A stretch of 64,000 nt of DNA from Burkholderiales bacterium. GTDB lineage: Bacteria; Pseudomonadota; Gammaproteobacteria; Burkholderiales; Burkholderiaceae_C. Below are positions 42,576-51,088 of this stretch, in pieces; position 1 is the stretch's first letter; each line of letters starts with the position of its first letter. The stretch covers positions 1-64,000 of the forward strand of contig JAEKLF010000048.1 of assembly GCA_019509985.1 (NCBI GenBank), given 5' to 3'. The position numbers and the translations under genes are program-made. Under the pieces are notes generated by a model. That model was not told the DNA's origin, ran no database searches, and saw nothing but the letters and a program-made list of their open reading frames with translations.

Positions 42576-43382
42576 ATGCCCGCCTCCCTCTCCCTGCCCG
42601 CGAAAAGCGAAAGCCCGCTGCTCATCGACGAGCGGCGCCGGCTGATCCGCGAGCTGGTGCAGTCGCAGGGCCGCGTCACGGTGGACGAACTGGCCGAGCG
42701 CTTCGGCACCTCCGTCGTCACCATCCGCAGCGACTTGAACTCGCTGGCATCCACCGGCGCCGTGCTGCGCACCCACGGCGGCGCGCTAGCCCAGCGCGAC
42801 ACCGAGGAAGTGCCCATCGGCGTGAAGCAGAAGCTGCGCCATGAGCAGAAGGCCCGCATCGCCATCGAGGCCGCCAAGCTGATCCGCGACGGCGAAACCA
42901 TCCTGCTCGACTCCGGCTCCACCACCGAAGAAATCGCCAAGCAGATCCGCGGCCTGCGGCTGACGCAGTTGAACGTCATCACCAACGCCCTCAACATTGC
43001 CGCGCTGCTGGCCACGGTGCCGCACGTCAACCTCATCATGCCGGGCGGCCAGCTGCGGCCGAACTCGTATTCGTTGTCAGGCCCTCAGGCCGTGGCCGCG
43101 CTGCAGGGCCTGTACGCCGACCGACTCTTCCTCGGCGTCGACAGCCTCGACCCCGACATCGGCCTGATGACGCCCCACCTGCTGGAAGCCCAGCTCAACG
43201 CCCAGATGATGAAGATCAGCCGCCAGGTCGTCGCCGTGGCGGACGCGTCCAAGCTGATGAAGCGCAACCTGTCGGTCATCGCGCCGGTGGAGCAGCTGGA
43301 CATGCTGATCACGGACACCGGGGCGGATCAGGCGATCGTGGATCAGTTGCGGGGGCGGGGGATTGAGGTGGTGTTGGCGTGA
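42576..43382 (+). CDS. DeoR-family transcriptional regulator (AgaR-like)
   Basis: Repressor of 268 residues. The HTH_DeoR domain reads LIRELVQSQGRVTVDELAERFGTSVVTIRSDLNSLASTGAVLRTHGGA. The effector domain has ETILLDSGSTTEEIAKQI and DRLFLGVDSLDPDIGLMTP. ATG 42576 is used. A TTG at 42552 would add eight residues. As last gene of the kbaZ-agaS-kinase operon it probably answers to a phosphorylated amino sugar and binds the TTTCG boxes near 38.0 kb (inference). Confidence 0.92.
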   Translation: MPASLSLPAKSESPLLIDERRRLIRELVQSQGRVTVDELAERFGTSVVTIRSDLNSLASTGAVLRTHGGALAQRDTEEVPIGVKQKLRHEQKARIAIEAAKLIRDGETILLDSGSTTEEIAKQIRGLRLTQLNVITNALNIAALLATVPHVNLIMPGGQLRPNSYSLSGPQAVAALQGLYADRLFLGVDSLDPDIGLMTPHLLEAQLNAQMMKISRQVVAVADASKLMKRNLSVIAPVEQLDMLITDTGADQAIVDQLRGRGIEVVLA

Positions 43383-43426
43383 GGCGTCTCGCGGGTGATT
43401 TCCTGCGCAACGCCCGACGCAAGCAT

Positions 43427-44110
43427 TTAAACGGCAACCTCGCGCTTTGCTTCGGCGACTGCGCTAGAAAACTCACAGTGCTTCATGGCTTCGCTAGATG
43501 CCAGCCAGCTCAGGTTGTCCAATCCGGCGCAGCACTCGTAAGACAGTAGGGCGATAGCCTTCAGCCGTGCAGTCGCAAAGTTGTTGCTGTACGGCGGATA
43601 GTCTGCGCTTCCAAGTCCTGCAAAAACTGAGTTCACGCCGGACCACAGCGGCATTAGTCGATTGAACTTTTGGTCCAGTAATTTCGCCTCTTGCAAGGCG
43701 GATGACTCTCTAAGCGAATCTTTTGTGAGGTAGCCAAGTCGCACCACTAGAGCATCTCGAACGGTGACTCCCTCCACGAAAGACGCCGCAAGCTCGATTC
43801 GCAAATGGTCCAAGAAGAACTGAAGATCCCCGCGCGCGTCTTGGACGTATGAGCTGTCGAAGGTGTGCTCGTTCAACTTTGCCTGAATCTGCAACTGAAC
43901 AATCAGCATCGCCAACGTCAACAGCGCGAGCACCGGGGCGTAGATTCCGCCCATAGCGGAACCAAATTCCGACCACCTCGTATGGTCTGAAGACAACCTG
44001 AACCCGAACGTCCAAAGGTAAACCGCAATCGGGACCAACAAGACAACCGCGAGCATCAGCCGGGCGATTGCGGTTTGACGACGCTCCTTCCTGGAAGCTT
44101 GGCGAGCCAT
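43427..44110 (-). CDS. Two-TM membrane protein resembling PutAbiC
   Basis: Protein of 227 residues with a basic N-terminus, TM1 (IARLMLAVVLLVPIAVYLW) and TM2 inside FGSAMGGIYAPVLALLTLAMLIVQLQIQ, then a cytoplasmic helical region. The phrase FG-x-MGGI-x-P-x-LALLTL-x-ML-x-x-x-QLQIQ resembles the N-terminus of putative phage abortive-infection proteins (PutAbiC). The rest has no recognised motif. ATG 44110 with AGGAA upstream is chosen over TTG 44131. Base composition is more AT-rich than in the neighbouring operons, consistent with transfer. It is convergent with the DeoR gene and lies 120 bp beyond the Fic gene on the same strand. Confidence 0.6.
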   Translation of the reverse strand: MARQASRKERRQTAIARLMLAVVLLVPIAVYLWTFGFRLSSDHTRWSEFGSAMGGIYAPVLALLTLAMLIVQLQIQAKLNEHTFDSSYVQDARGDLQFFLDHLRIELAASFVEGVTVRDALVVRLGYLTKDSLRESSALQEAKLLDQKFNRLMPLWSGVNSVFAGLGSADYPPYSNNFATARLKAIALLSYECCAGLDNLSWLASSEAMKHCEFSSAVAEAKREVAV

Positions 44111-44231
44111 GTGGTGTCTATTCCTAGGCAAAAAGTAGGAAGGTGCTCGATCAATTTGATGGCATTGGGTATGCGATTCTCACTGCGATGTCCGAGCGGC
44201 CGCCAGTGTTCATCACGGCGATCAGCACTTA

Positions 44232-45416
44232 CTACGGCGCACTTGAGCACTCGTCCATCGTGACGCCATGCGTCCAGCCAGGCACGTTGACGTAGTACCG
44301 CAAAGCCTTGCCGGCGCCCGTGGTCCGGAGTTGCCCGCGCTTGACCATCTCTGCCAGATCCCGTGTCGCTGTGGCCTTCGATGCGCCGGTCATCTTCATG
44401 TACTTCTCGGCGTTGAGCCCACCCACGAAACCGCCATCGCCGTCGTCGAGCAGCCGCTGCAACACCTTCCGCTGGCGTTCAGGCAGCCCGGCAACGCCGT
44501 GCTGCTCCGCAAAACGGCGCTTCACGAGGGCTTCGTCCATCGTGGTGCTCGCCGCCGAGTAGGCAGCGGCGCATTGCTGAATGAACCATTGCACCCAGCC
44601 TGTGACGTCCATGCCGCCGCGCTGGCAGCGGTTCAGTTGGTCGTAGTAGTCGGCACGGCGCTCCAGCAGCTGCCGTGACAGGCTGAACAGCCGTGCCGGC
44701 GTGCTGAGGTGCTGTGCCACGGCCATGTCGACGAGGGCGCGGCCGATGCGGCCATTGCCGTCCTCGAACGGGTGGATGCTCTCGAACCACAGGTGGGCGA
44801 TGGCGGCGCGGGCCAGTCCGTCCAGGGATGCCGACGACGTACCGCCGGGCGCGGTGTCGTTGAACCAGCCGATGAAGCGCGCCATGTGCCCCGGCACATC
44901 GGCCGATGGCGGCGCCTCGTAGTGCACGACCTCGCGACCCGGCAGGCCGCTGATGATCTGCATCGGGTCTTCGTGACTCCGGTAGCGGCCTACGGCGATG
45001 CGTTGAAGACCTGAAGTGCCGCCCGGAAACAGCGCCGATTGCCACCGGCAGAGCCGGTCTTCGTCGAGCGGCGTGCCCGCTGCGGTGGTCGCGTCGTGAA
45101 CGACGGCGACCAGGCCGTCCACGGCGCGGTCGATGGGACCGGATGCCTCCAAACCCATGCGGCGCATGACCGACGACCGGACGGCGTCCAGCGACAGCCG
45201 TTCCCCTTCGATGGCTGCCGTGGTCAGCACCTCGTCGGCCATCGAGTCGAGCGCGACATCGCTGGCACCGGTGAAGCCGAGGGCTGCAGCCTTGCCTTCC
45301 ATGACGCCATGCAAACGGTAGGCCTGGGCGAGGCCGGCGCTGACGGCGGCCTCGTCGTAGACGAAGTCCGGCCAGTCGGCACGAAGCCAGTTCCAAGGGC
45401 GCGCTCTCACGATCAT
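44232..45416 (-). CDS. Fic-family AMP-transferase-like protein
   Basis: Fic protein of 394 residues. A DUF4172-like N-terminal domain holds the inhibitory helix motif T66-A-A-I-E70-G71 ([S/T]xxxE[G/N]). The Fic core has catalytic HPFEDGNGRIGR starting at H215. A C-terminal winged-helix region (LNAEKYMKMTGASKATATRDLAEMVKRGQL) suggests DNA binding and autoregulation. The intact catalytic and inhibitory motifs predict an auto-inhibited, self-contained enzyme that AMPylates an unknown protein. It lies next to the PutAbiC-like gene in an accessory patch. Confidence 0.92.
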   Translation of the reverse strand: MIVRARPWNWLRADWPDFVYDEAAVSAGLAQAYRLHGVMEGKAAALGFTGASDVALDSMADEVLTTAAIEGERLSLDAVRSSVMRRMGLEASGPIDRAVDGLVAVVHDATTAAGTPLDEDRLCRWQSALFPGGTSGLQRIAVGRYRSHEDPMQIISGLPGREVVHYEAPPSADVPGHMARFIGWFNDTAPGGTSSASLDGLARAAIAHLWFESIHPFEDGNGRIGRALVDMAVAQHLSTPARLFSLSRQLLERRADYYDQLNRCQRGGMDVTGWVQWFIQQCAAAYSAASTTMDEALVKRRFAEQHGVAGLPERQRKVLQRLLDDGDGGFVGGLNAEKYMKMTGASKATATRDLAEMVKRGQLRTTGAGKALRYYVNVPGWTHGVTMDECSSAP

Positions 45417-45477
45417 GAGCCGAAATTTAGCATTTTCAGCTCAATTAATGAGCCGAACCTGACGCATTGCGGCTCAT
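45415..45477. promoter_or_regulatory. ATGAGCCG repeats at fic promoter
   Basis: ATGAGCCGAA occurs at 45415 and 45448, exactly 33 bp apart, and the inverted copy CGGCTCAT is at 45470-45477. The middle copy is also part of the dyad GCTCA-ATTAA-TGAGC (45439-45453). Three phased copies at a promoter suggest an operator, perhaps for the winged-helix domain of the Fic protein itself (inference). Confidence 0.6.
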
Positions 45478-45614
45478 ACGACCCTGGGCCACAGCCGGGC
45501 CTGACCCGCCTGGCAGCCGTGGGGCGATGTTCAGGACCGTCCGGCGCACCTGGGCGATGGGTCGTCACCGCCGCATAGTCGCGGCTGGGTGCAGCCGCGC
45601 AAAGCACTGACCCC

Positions 45615-46283
45615 TCAGGCCGCCTCAGTCGCCGTTGCGTCCGCCTGCAGCATCGACAGCAGGTCCGCAAACCGCTCCCCCTGCACCAGCACATGACTGC
45701 GGATGGCATCGACCGCCCGGTCTGCATCGCCGTCCTTGAGCGCGTCCACCACGGCCTGGTGCTCCTCGAAGGAGCGCGTCACGCGGTTGCGCACGCGCAG
45801 CTGCAGGCGGCGATACGGCCGCAGCTTGCGCTGCAGGCCGAGCGCTTCATCGGTCAGAAAGCCGTTGTGGCTGGACCGGTATAGCGCCTCGTGGAAGGCC
45901 TCGTTGGCGTAGAAGTAGGCGTCGGAATCCAGCCCTGCGGCGGCGCTGCGGCAGCTTTCGTGGGCGGCCTCCAGGCGCTGCAGGTCCGCTGGCGAGATGC
46001 GCCGCGCGGCCAGGCGGGCGCACATGGCTTCCAACTCGGCCATCACCTCGAACATCTCGACGATGCGCTGCGGCGTGGCCTGCGCCACCACCGCGCCGCG
46101 CCGCGGCCGAATCTCCACCAGCCCTTCGCCGGCCAGCTGGTTCAGCGCCTCGCGCACCGGTGTGCGCGACATGCCAAAGCGCTGCGTCAGCTCCACCTCG
46201 TCCAGGTGCGTGCCCGGCGCCAGCTTCCCCGTGGCGATCTCTTCCTCGATGCTCTCGCGCAGGGTTTCGGACAGTCGGCTCAT
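45615..46283 (-). CDS. GntR-family (FCD) regulator, MdcY/MatR-like
   Basis: Regulator of 222 residues. The winged HTH reads LRESIEEEIATGKLAPGTHLDEVELTQRFGMSRTPVREALNQLAGEGLVEIRPRRGAVV. An FCD effector domain follows with conserved His/Asp metal-ligand positions (SDAYFYANEAFHEALY, SFEEHQAVVDAL, SHVLVQGERF). ATG 46283 is used, as upstream in-frame codons are poorly supported. It is divergent from the TRAP/malonate decarboxylase genes, the position of mdcY/matR in other malonate loci, so malonate is the likely effector (inference). Confidence 0.88.
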   Translation of the reverse strand: MSRLSETLRESIEEEIATGKLAPGTHLDEVELTQRFGMSRTPVREALNQLAGEGLVEIRPRRGAVVAQATPQRIVEMFEVMAELEAMCARLAARRISPADLQRLEAAHESCRSAAAGLDSDAYFYANEAFHEALYRSSHNGFLTDEALGLQRKLRPYRRLQLRVRNRVTRSFEEHQAVVDALKDGDADRAVDAIRSHVLVQGERFADLLSMLQADATATEAA

Positions 46284-46300
46284 ACCCAAGATTCTAGTTT

Positions 46301-46318
46301 TGCATGCTCGCACATGCA
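46301..46318. promoter_or_regulatory. Inverted repeat near GntR start
   Basis: TGCATG-CTCGCA-CATGCA, perfect 6-bp arms, 18 bp before the GntR start codon. Possible autoregulatory site (inference). Confidence 0.4.
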
Positions 46319-46362
46319 TCCTGTCGACTTCCAGGGTATCCACTTATCCGCAAGCTATTTGC

Positions 46363-46373
46363 AATGTATACAC
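46363..46373. promoter_or_regulatory. MdcY-like operator candidate
   Basis: Contains the palindrome TGTATACA (46365-46372) within AATGTATACAC, close to the ATTGTATACAAT target I recall for the Acinetobacter malonate regulator MdcY. It lies about 95 bp upstream of dctP and in the divergent gap, so it could control both sides. Confidence 0.55.
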
Positions 46374-46470
46374 GAATGGCTAATATGCGTAATCAGAGCG
46401 GCTGACACAGATCAGCCCCACCCTTCCCACCGAAGCCACGCGCCCAAGCGACAACTTCACAGGAGACATG

Positions 46471-47490
46471 ATGAGCCTTGATCGACGCGACATCCTCGGC
46501 CTGCTGGGCGCCTCCGCCCTGGGCCTGCCAGGCCTGAACGCCTCTGCCCAGACCGGCGGGCTGAAGATCTCCCACCAGTTCCCCGGCGGCACGCTGACGG
46601 AGGGCGACTTCCGCGACCGGCTGTGCCGGCGCTTCGCGACCGAGTGCGAGAAGCGCAGCGGCGGCGCGCTCAAGAGCACTGTCTACCCCGGCTCGTCGCT
46701 GATGAAGACGAATGCCCAGTTCTCCGCCATGCGCAAGGGCGCGCTGGACCTGAGTCTGGTCCCGCTGTCCTATGCCGGCGGCGAGGTGGCCGAGACCAAC
46801 ATCGGGCTGATGCCCGCGCTGGTGCCCAGCTATGACGTCGGCGCGCGGTGGAAGACGGCCGAGGTCGGCAAGCTGCTGACCAAGACGCTGGACGACAAGG
46901 GCATCGTCGTCGTGTCCTGGGTGTGGCAGGCCGGCGGTGTCGCCAGCCGCACGCGCGCGCTGCTGACCCCGGATGACGCCAAGGGCCTGAAGGTGCGCGG
47001 CGGCAGCCGCGAGATGGACATGATGCTGAAGACCGCGGGCGCCTCCGTCATCACGCTGCCGTCCAACGAGATCTACGCCGCCATGCAGACCGGCGCGATG
47101 GACGCGGCCATGACCTCGTCGACCAGCTTCATCTCCTTCAAGCTGGAGGAGATCGCCAAGTTCCTGACCTCGGGCCGCCAGCGCACCTACTGGTTCATGC
47201 TCGAGCCGCTGATGATGTCCAAGGAGATCTTCAGCAAGCTGCCCAAGGCCCAGCAGGACATCATCATGGCCGTGGGTGGCGAGCTGGAAACCTTCGCGAT
47301 GGAAGCCGCCAAGGCCGACGACAAGGCTGCGGCCGATCTGTATGCCAAGGCTGGCGCCAAGGTCGTGGACATGGACGAGCCGACGCTGAAGAAGTGGCAG
47401 GCCATCGCCCGCGACACGGCGTGGAAGGACTTCGGCGAGAAGAACGAGAGCTGTGCCGCGCTGCTGAAGGCCGCGCAAAAGCTGCTGTGA
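46471..47490 (+). CDS. dctP: TRAP transporter substrate-binding protein DctP
   Basis: Periplasmic TRAP binding protein of 339 residues. A twin-arginine-type leader (LDRRDILGLLGASALGLPGLNASAQ) precedes the mature domain with ISHQFPGGTLTEGDFRDRL, GALDLSLVPLSYAGGEVAE, LKVRGGSREMDMML and TLPSNEIYAAMQTGAMDAAMTS. The second of two adjacent ATGs (46471) is preferred because AGGAG sits five bases before it and only two before the first. Its neighbours predict malonate as ligand, taking the place of the MdcF or MadLM carriers. Confidence 0.92.
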   Translation: MSLDRRDILGLLGASALGLPGLNASAQTGGLKISHQFPGGTLTEGDFRDRLCRRFATECEKRSGGALKSTVYPGSSLMKTNAQFSAMRKGALDLSLVPLSYAGGEVAETNIGLMPALVPSYDVGARWKTAEVGKLLTKTLDDKGIVVVSWVWQAGGVASRTRALLTPDDAKGLKVRGGSREMDMMLKTAGASVITLPSNEIYAAMQTGAMDAAMTSSTSFISFKLEEIAKFLTSGRQRTYWFMLEPLMMSKEIFSKLPKAQQDIIMAVGGELETFAMEAAKADDKAAADLYAKAGAKVVDMDEPTLKKWQAIARDTAWKDFGEKNESCAALLKAAQKLL

Positions 47491-47497
47491 GCAAGCG

Positions 47498-48055
47498 ATG
47501 AGTGGCCTCAACGTCGGCAGCAACACGCTGGCCCTGGACCCCGATCTGCCGGCACTGCTGCGGCCGCTGGCAGTCGTCGTGCTGTGGATCAACCGCGCGA
47601 TGGTCACGCTCGGCATGCTCGCGCTGCTGATCGCTGCCTTCGTACTGACCTACAGCGTGTTCTCACGCTACCTGCTGAAGGCCTCCACCGACTGGCAGGA
47701 CGAGGCCTCGGTCTTCCTGCTCGTCGGCGCCACCTTCCTGTGCAGCGCCTTCGTGCAGGCGCTGCGCGGGCATGTCGGCATCGAGTTCCTCAGCGGCGTG
47801 CTGCCGTCGTGGGCCAACCGCATTCGCCTCGCCATCGTGGACCTGGCCTGCACCGCCTTCTGCGCCTTCTTCGCGTGGAAGAGCTGGACGCTGCTGCACG
47901 AGGCCTGGGTGGACGGCCAGACGACCTCGTCGTCCTGGGCGCCGCCGCTGTGGATTCCCTACGGGCTGATGTCACTCGGCATGAGCCTGTTGACGCTGCA
48001 GCTGCTGCTGCAGTTCATCGCTCGCTTGAACGGTCTGCGTGGAGGTGCGCGATGA
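47498..48055 (+). CDS. dctQ: TRAP transporter small permease DctQ
   Basis: Inner-membrane protein of 185 residues with four membrane helices: one at VTLGMLALLIAAFVLTYSVFSRYLL, then WQDEASVFLLVGATFLCSAF, LAIVDLACTAFCAFFAWKSW and PYGLMSLGMSLLTLQLLLQF. The sequence SRYLLKASTDWQDEA is the DctQ signature. It stabilises DctM. Starts 8 bp after dctP and overlaps dctM by ATGA. Confidence 0.93.
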   Translation: MSGLNVGSNTLALDPDLPALLRPLAVVVLWINRAMVTLGMLALLIAAFVLTYSVFSRYLLKASTDWQDEASVFLLVGATFLCSAFVQALRGHVGIEFLSGVLPSWANRIRLAIVDLACTAFCAFFAWKSWTLLHEAWVDGQTTSSSWAPPLWIPYGLMSLGMSLLTLQLLLQFIARLNGLRGGAR

Positions 48056-49410
48056 GCATGCTGATGCTGGGGTCCTTGTTCGGGGTCGTCACGATCCTGC
48101 TGATGTTCTCGGGCATGCCCATCGCCTTCGCGCTGGGCAGCGTCGCGGTGATCTTCATGGCCTTCTTCATGCCGGCCTCGGCGCTGGATACGGTCACGCA
48201 GAACGTCTACGAGGAGATGGCCAGCATCACGCTGCTGTCCATTCCGCTGTTCATCCTGAAAGGCGGCGCCATTGGCAAGTCGCGCGCGGGGCAGGACTTG
48301 TACGCCGCGCTGCACGTGTGGATGGGCCGCGTGCCCGGGGGCCTGGGCATTGCCAACGTGCTGGCCTGCGCGCTGTTCGCCGCGATGGCCGGCTCCAGCC
48401 CCGCCACCTGCTCGGCCATCGGCTCGGCCGGCATCCCGGAGATGCGCAAGCGCGGCTACTCGCCGGGCTTCGCGGCCGGCATCATCGCGGCAGGCGGCAC
48501 GCTGGGCATCCTGCTGCCGCCGTCCATCACGATGATCCTGTATGCGGTGGCGGCCGAGCAGTCGCTGGGCCGGCTCTTCCTCGCCGGCATCATGCCGGGC
48601 GTGTTGCTGGTGGCGCTGTTCGCGACCTACGCGGTCGTCCGCTACATGCAGGAGTTCAGGCACGCGGAGCGCGAGTTCAAGAACACCGGCACCGACTCGC
48701 CACTGCTGTCCACGCAGACCTTCAGCGTGAAACAGAAGTTCGAGATGCTGCCGCGCGTCGTGCCCTTCGTGCTGCTGCTGATCGGCGTGATGGTGGCGCT
48801 GTACGGCGGCTTCGCCACGCCGTCGGAAACCGCGGGCCTGGGCGCCGTGCTGGCCCTGGCGCTGATCGCCGTCATCTACGGTGTCTGGCGGCCGCGCGAC
48901 CTCGCGCCCATCCTCGGCTCCACGCTGAAGGAGAGCACGATGCTGATGTTCATCATCGGCATGTCGCTGCTGTTCAGCTACGTGATGAGCTACCTGCACA
49001 TCAGCCAGGCCGCGGCGGAATGGATCGTCGGCATGCAGTTGTCCAAGTGGGTGCTGCTGGCCACCATCCTCGTGCTGGTCATCGTGCTGGGCTTCTTCCT
49101 GCCGCCGGTCAGCATCATCCTGATGACCGCGCCCATCATCCTGCCGCCGCTGAAGGCCGCGGGCTTCGACCTGATCTGGTTCGGCATCCTGATGACCATC
49201 GTCATGGAGACCGGCCTCATCCACCCGCCGGTCGGGCTGAACATCTTCGTCATCAAGAACATCGCGCCCGACATCCCGCTGAACAAGATCATCTGGGGCG
49301 TGCTGCCGTTCGTGGGCCTGATGCTGTTCGCGGTGCTGATGATCTGCATCTTCCCGGGCATTGCCACCGGCCTGCCGGACTGGGTCATGGGCGCCGCAAA
49401 GGCTCGCTGA
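48052..49410 (+). CDS. dctM: TRAP transporter large permease DctM
   Basis: Large membrane subunit of 452 residues with about twelve helices. Signature segments are LLSIPLFILKGGAIGKS, AGSSPATCSAIGSAGIPEMRKRGYSPGFAAGIIAAGGTLGILLPPSI and the C-terminal METGLIHPPVGLNIFVI. It couples sodium influx to substrate uptake. mdcA starts five bases after its stop, so transport and decarboxylation genes are co-transcribed. Confidence 0.95.
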   Translation: MSMLMLGSLFGVVTILLMFSGMPIAFALGSVAVIFMAFFMPASALDTVTQNVYEEMASITLLSIPLFILKGGAIGKSRAGQDLYAALHVWMGRVPGGLGIANVLACALFAAMAGSSPATCSAIGSAGIPEMRKRGYSPGFAAGIIAAGGTLGILLPPSITMILYAVAAEQSLGRLFLAGIMPGVLLVALFATYAVVRYMQEFRHAEREFKNTGTDSPLLSTQTFSVKQKFEMLPRVVPFVLLLIGVMVALYGGFATPSETAGLGAVLALALIAVIYGVWRPRDLAPILGSTLKESTMLMFIIGMSLLFSYVMSYLHISQAAAEWIVGMQLSKWVLLATILVLVIVLGFFLPPVSIILMTAPIILPPLKAAGFDLIWFGILMTIVMETGLIHPPVGLNIFVIKNIAPDIPLNKIIWGVLPFVGLMLFAVLMICIFPGIATGLPDWVMGAAKAR

Positions 49411-49414
49411 AACC

Positions 49415-51088
49415 ATGAACGCGCCGCTGCCCTGGAACCGCCGCGCGCAGCGCCGCGAAGCGCGCCTCACGCGTGTCTCGCAAGCGCTCGGCGTGGGCCT
49501 GAAGGGCAAGCAGGTCGACGCGGCGCAGGTCGTCGCGCTGCTCGGAGCTGCACTCGAAGTCGGCGACCGCGTCTGCCTGGAAGGCAACAACCAGAAGCAG
49601 GCCGACTTCCTGGCCGACGCCCTCGTGCAGCTGAACCCGGCGCGCGTGCACGACCTGCACATGGTGCAGTCGGTGCTGTCGCTGCCGCAACACCTGGACG
49701 TGTTCGAAAACGGCATTGCCAGCAAACTCGACTTCTCCTTCTCCGGCCCGCAGAGCCAGCGCCTGGCGCGCCTCGTATCACAGGGCCGGTTGCAGATTGG
49801 TGCCATCCACACCTACCTGGAACTGTTCAGCCGCTACTTCATCGACCTGACGCCCAACGTGGCGCTGGTGGCCGCGCAATCGGCCGATGCCGAGGGCAAC
49901 CTCTACACCGGCCCCAACACCGAGGACACGCCGGCCATCGTCGAGGCCACCGCCTTCAGTGGTGGCATCGTCATCGCGCAGGTCAACGAGATCGTCGACC
50001 GCGTGCCGCGCGTGGACATTCCGGCCGGCTGGGTCGACTACGTCGTGCCCGCACCGCGCCCGCACTGGATCGAGCCCCTCTTCACCCGCGACCCCGCGCA
50101 GATCAGCGAGGTGCAGGTGCTGATGGCCATGATGGCCATCAAGGGCATCTACGCCGAGTACGGCGTGCAGCGGCTGAACCACGGCATCGGCTTCGACACC
50201 GCGGCCATCGAGCTGCTGCTGCCCACCTACGCCGAGACCCTCGGGCTGAAGGGCAAGATCTGCCGCCACTGGGCGCTGAACCCGCACCCGGCGCTGATCC
50301 CGGCCATCGAGGCGGGCTGGGTGGAGTCCATCCATTCGTTCGGCTCCGAGCTGGGCATGGAGGACTACCTGCGCGCTCGCGCCGATGTGTTCTTCACCGG
50401 GCCTGACGGCAGCATGCGCAGCAACCGCGCCTTCTGCCAGGCGGCCGGCCACTACGCCTGCGACCTGTTCATCGGATCGACGCTGCAGATGGACCTGGCC
50501 GGCAACTCGTCCACCGCCACGCTGGGCCGCATCGCCGGCTTCGGCGGCGCACCCAACATGGGCGCCGACGCGCGCGGCCGCCGGCACGCCAGCGACGCCT
50601 GGCTGAAGGCCGGCCAGCAGGCGCGCGCCGGCCGCACGGGTGCCGCCGGCACGCCGCGCGGGCAGAAGCTCGTCGTGCAAATCGTCGAGACCTTCCGCGA
50701 GCACATGCAGCCCGCCTTCGTCGAGACACTGGACGCATGGCAGCTGGCCGAGCAGGCCGGCATGCCGCTGCCGCCCATCATGATCTACGGCGACGACGTG
50801 ACCCACGTGCTGACCGAAGAGGGCCTGGCCAACCTGCTGCAGTGCCGGACCGACGAGGAGCGCGAGCAGGCCATCCGCGGCGTGGCGGGGTACACGGCCG
50901 TGGGTCTGGCGCGTGACCGCCGCATGGTGGAGAACCTGCGCGACCGCGGCGTCATCCAGCGGCCCGCAGACCTGGGCATCGACCCGCGCGACGCGACGCG
51001 CAACCTGCTCGCCGCCCGCTCCATGCGCGACCTCGTGCGCGCATCGGGCGGCCTCTACAAACCGCCCGCCCGATTCAGGAACTGGTAA
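49415..51088 (+). CDS. mdcA: Malonate decarboxylase alpha subunit (acetyl-S-ACP:malonate ACP transferase)
   Basis: Subunit of 557 residues that exchanges acetyl for malonyl on the acyl carrier subunit MdcC. Typical segments are WNRRAQRREARL, DRVCLEGNNQKQADFLADAL, HDLHMVQSVLSLPQHLDVFE, LDFSFSGPQSQRLA and SIHSFGSELGMEDYL, with GNSSTATLGRIAGFGGAPNMG near residue 380. The length is normal for MdcA. It overlaps mdcC by one base. Biotin-independent type, as judged by the mdcB/mdcG genes downstream. Confidence 0.96.
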   Translation: MNAPLPWNRRAQRREARLTRVSQALGVGLKGKQVDAAQVVALLGAALEVGDRVCLEGNNQKQADFLADALVQLNPARVHDLHMVQSVLSLPQHLDVFENGIASKLDFSFSGPQSQRLARLVSQGRLQIGAIHTYLELFSRYFIDLTPNVALVAAQSADAEGNLYTGPNTEDTPAIVEATAFSGGIVIAQVNEIVDRVPRVDIPAGWVDYVVPAPRPHWIEPLFTRDPAQISEVQVLMAMMAIKGIYAEYGVQRLNHGIGFDTAAIELLLPTYAETLGLKGKICRHWALNPHPALIPAIEAGWVESIHSFGSELGMEDYLRARADVFFTGPDGSMRSNRAFCQAAGHYACDLFIGSTLQMDLAGNSSTATLGRIAGFGGAPNMGADARGRRHASDAWLKAGQQARAGRTGAAGTPRGQKLVVQIVETFREHMQPAFVETLDAWQLAEQAGMPLPPIMIYGDDVTHVLTEEGLANLLQCRTDEEREQAIRGVAGYTAVGLARDRRMVENLRDRGVIQRPADLGIDPRDATRNLLAARSMRDLVRASGGLYKPPARFRNW

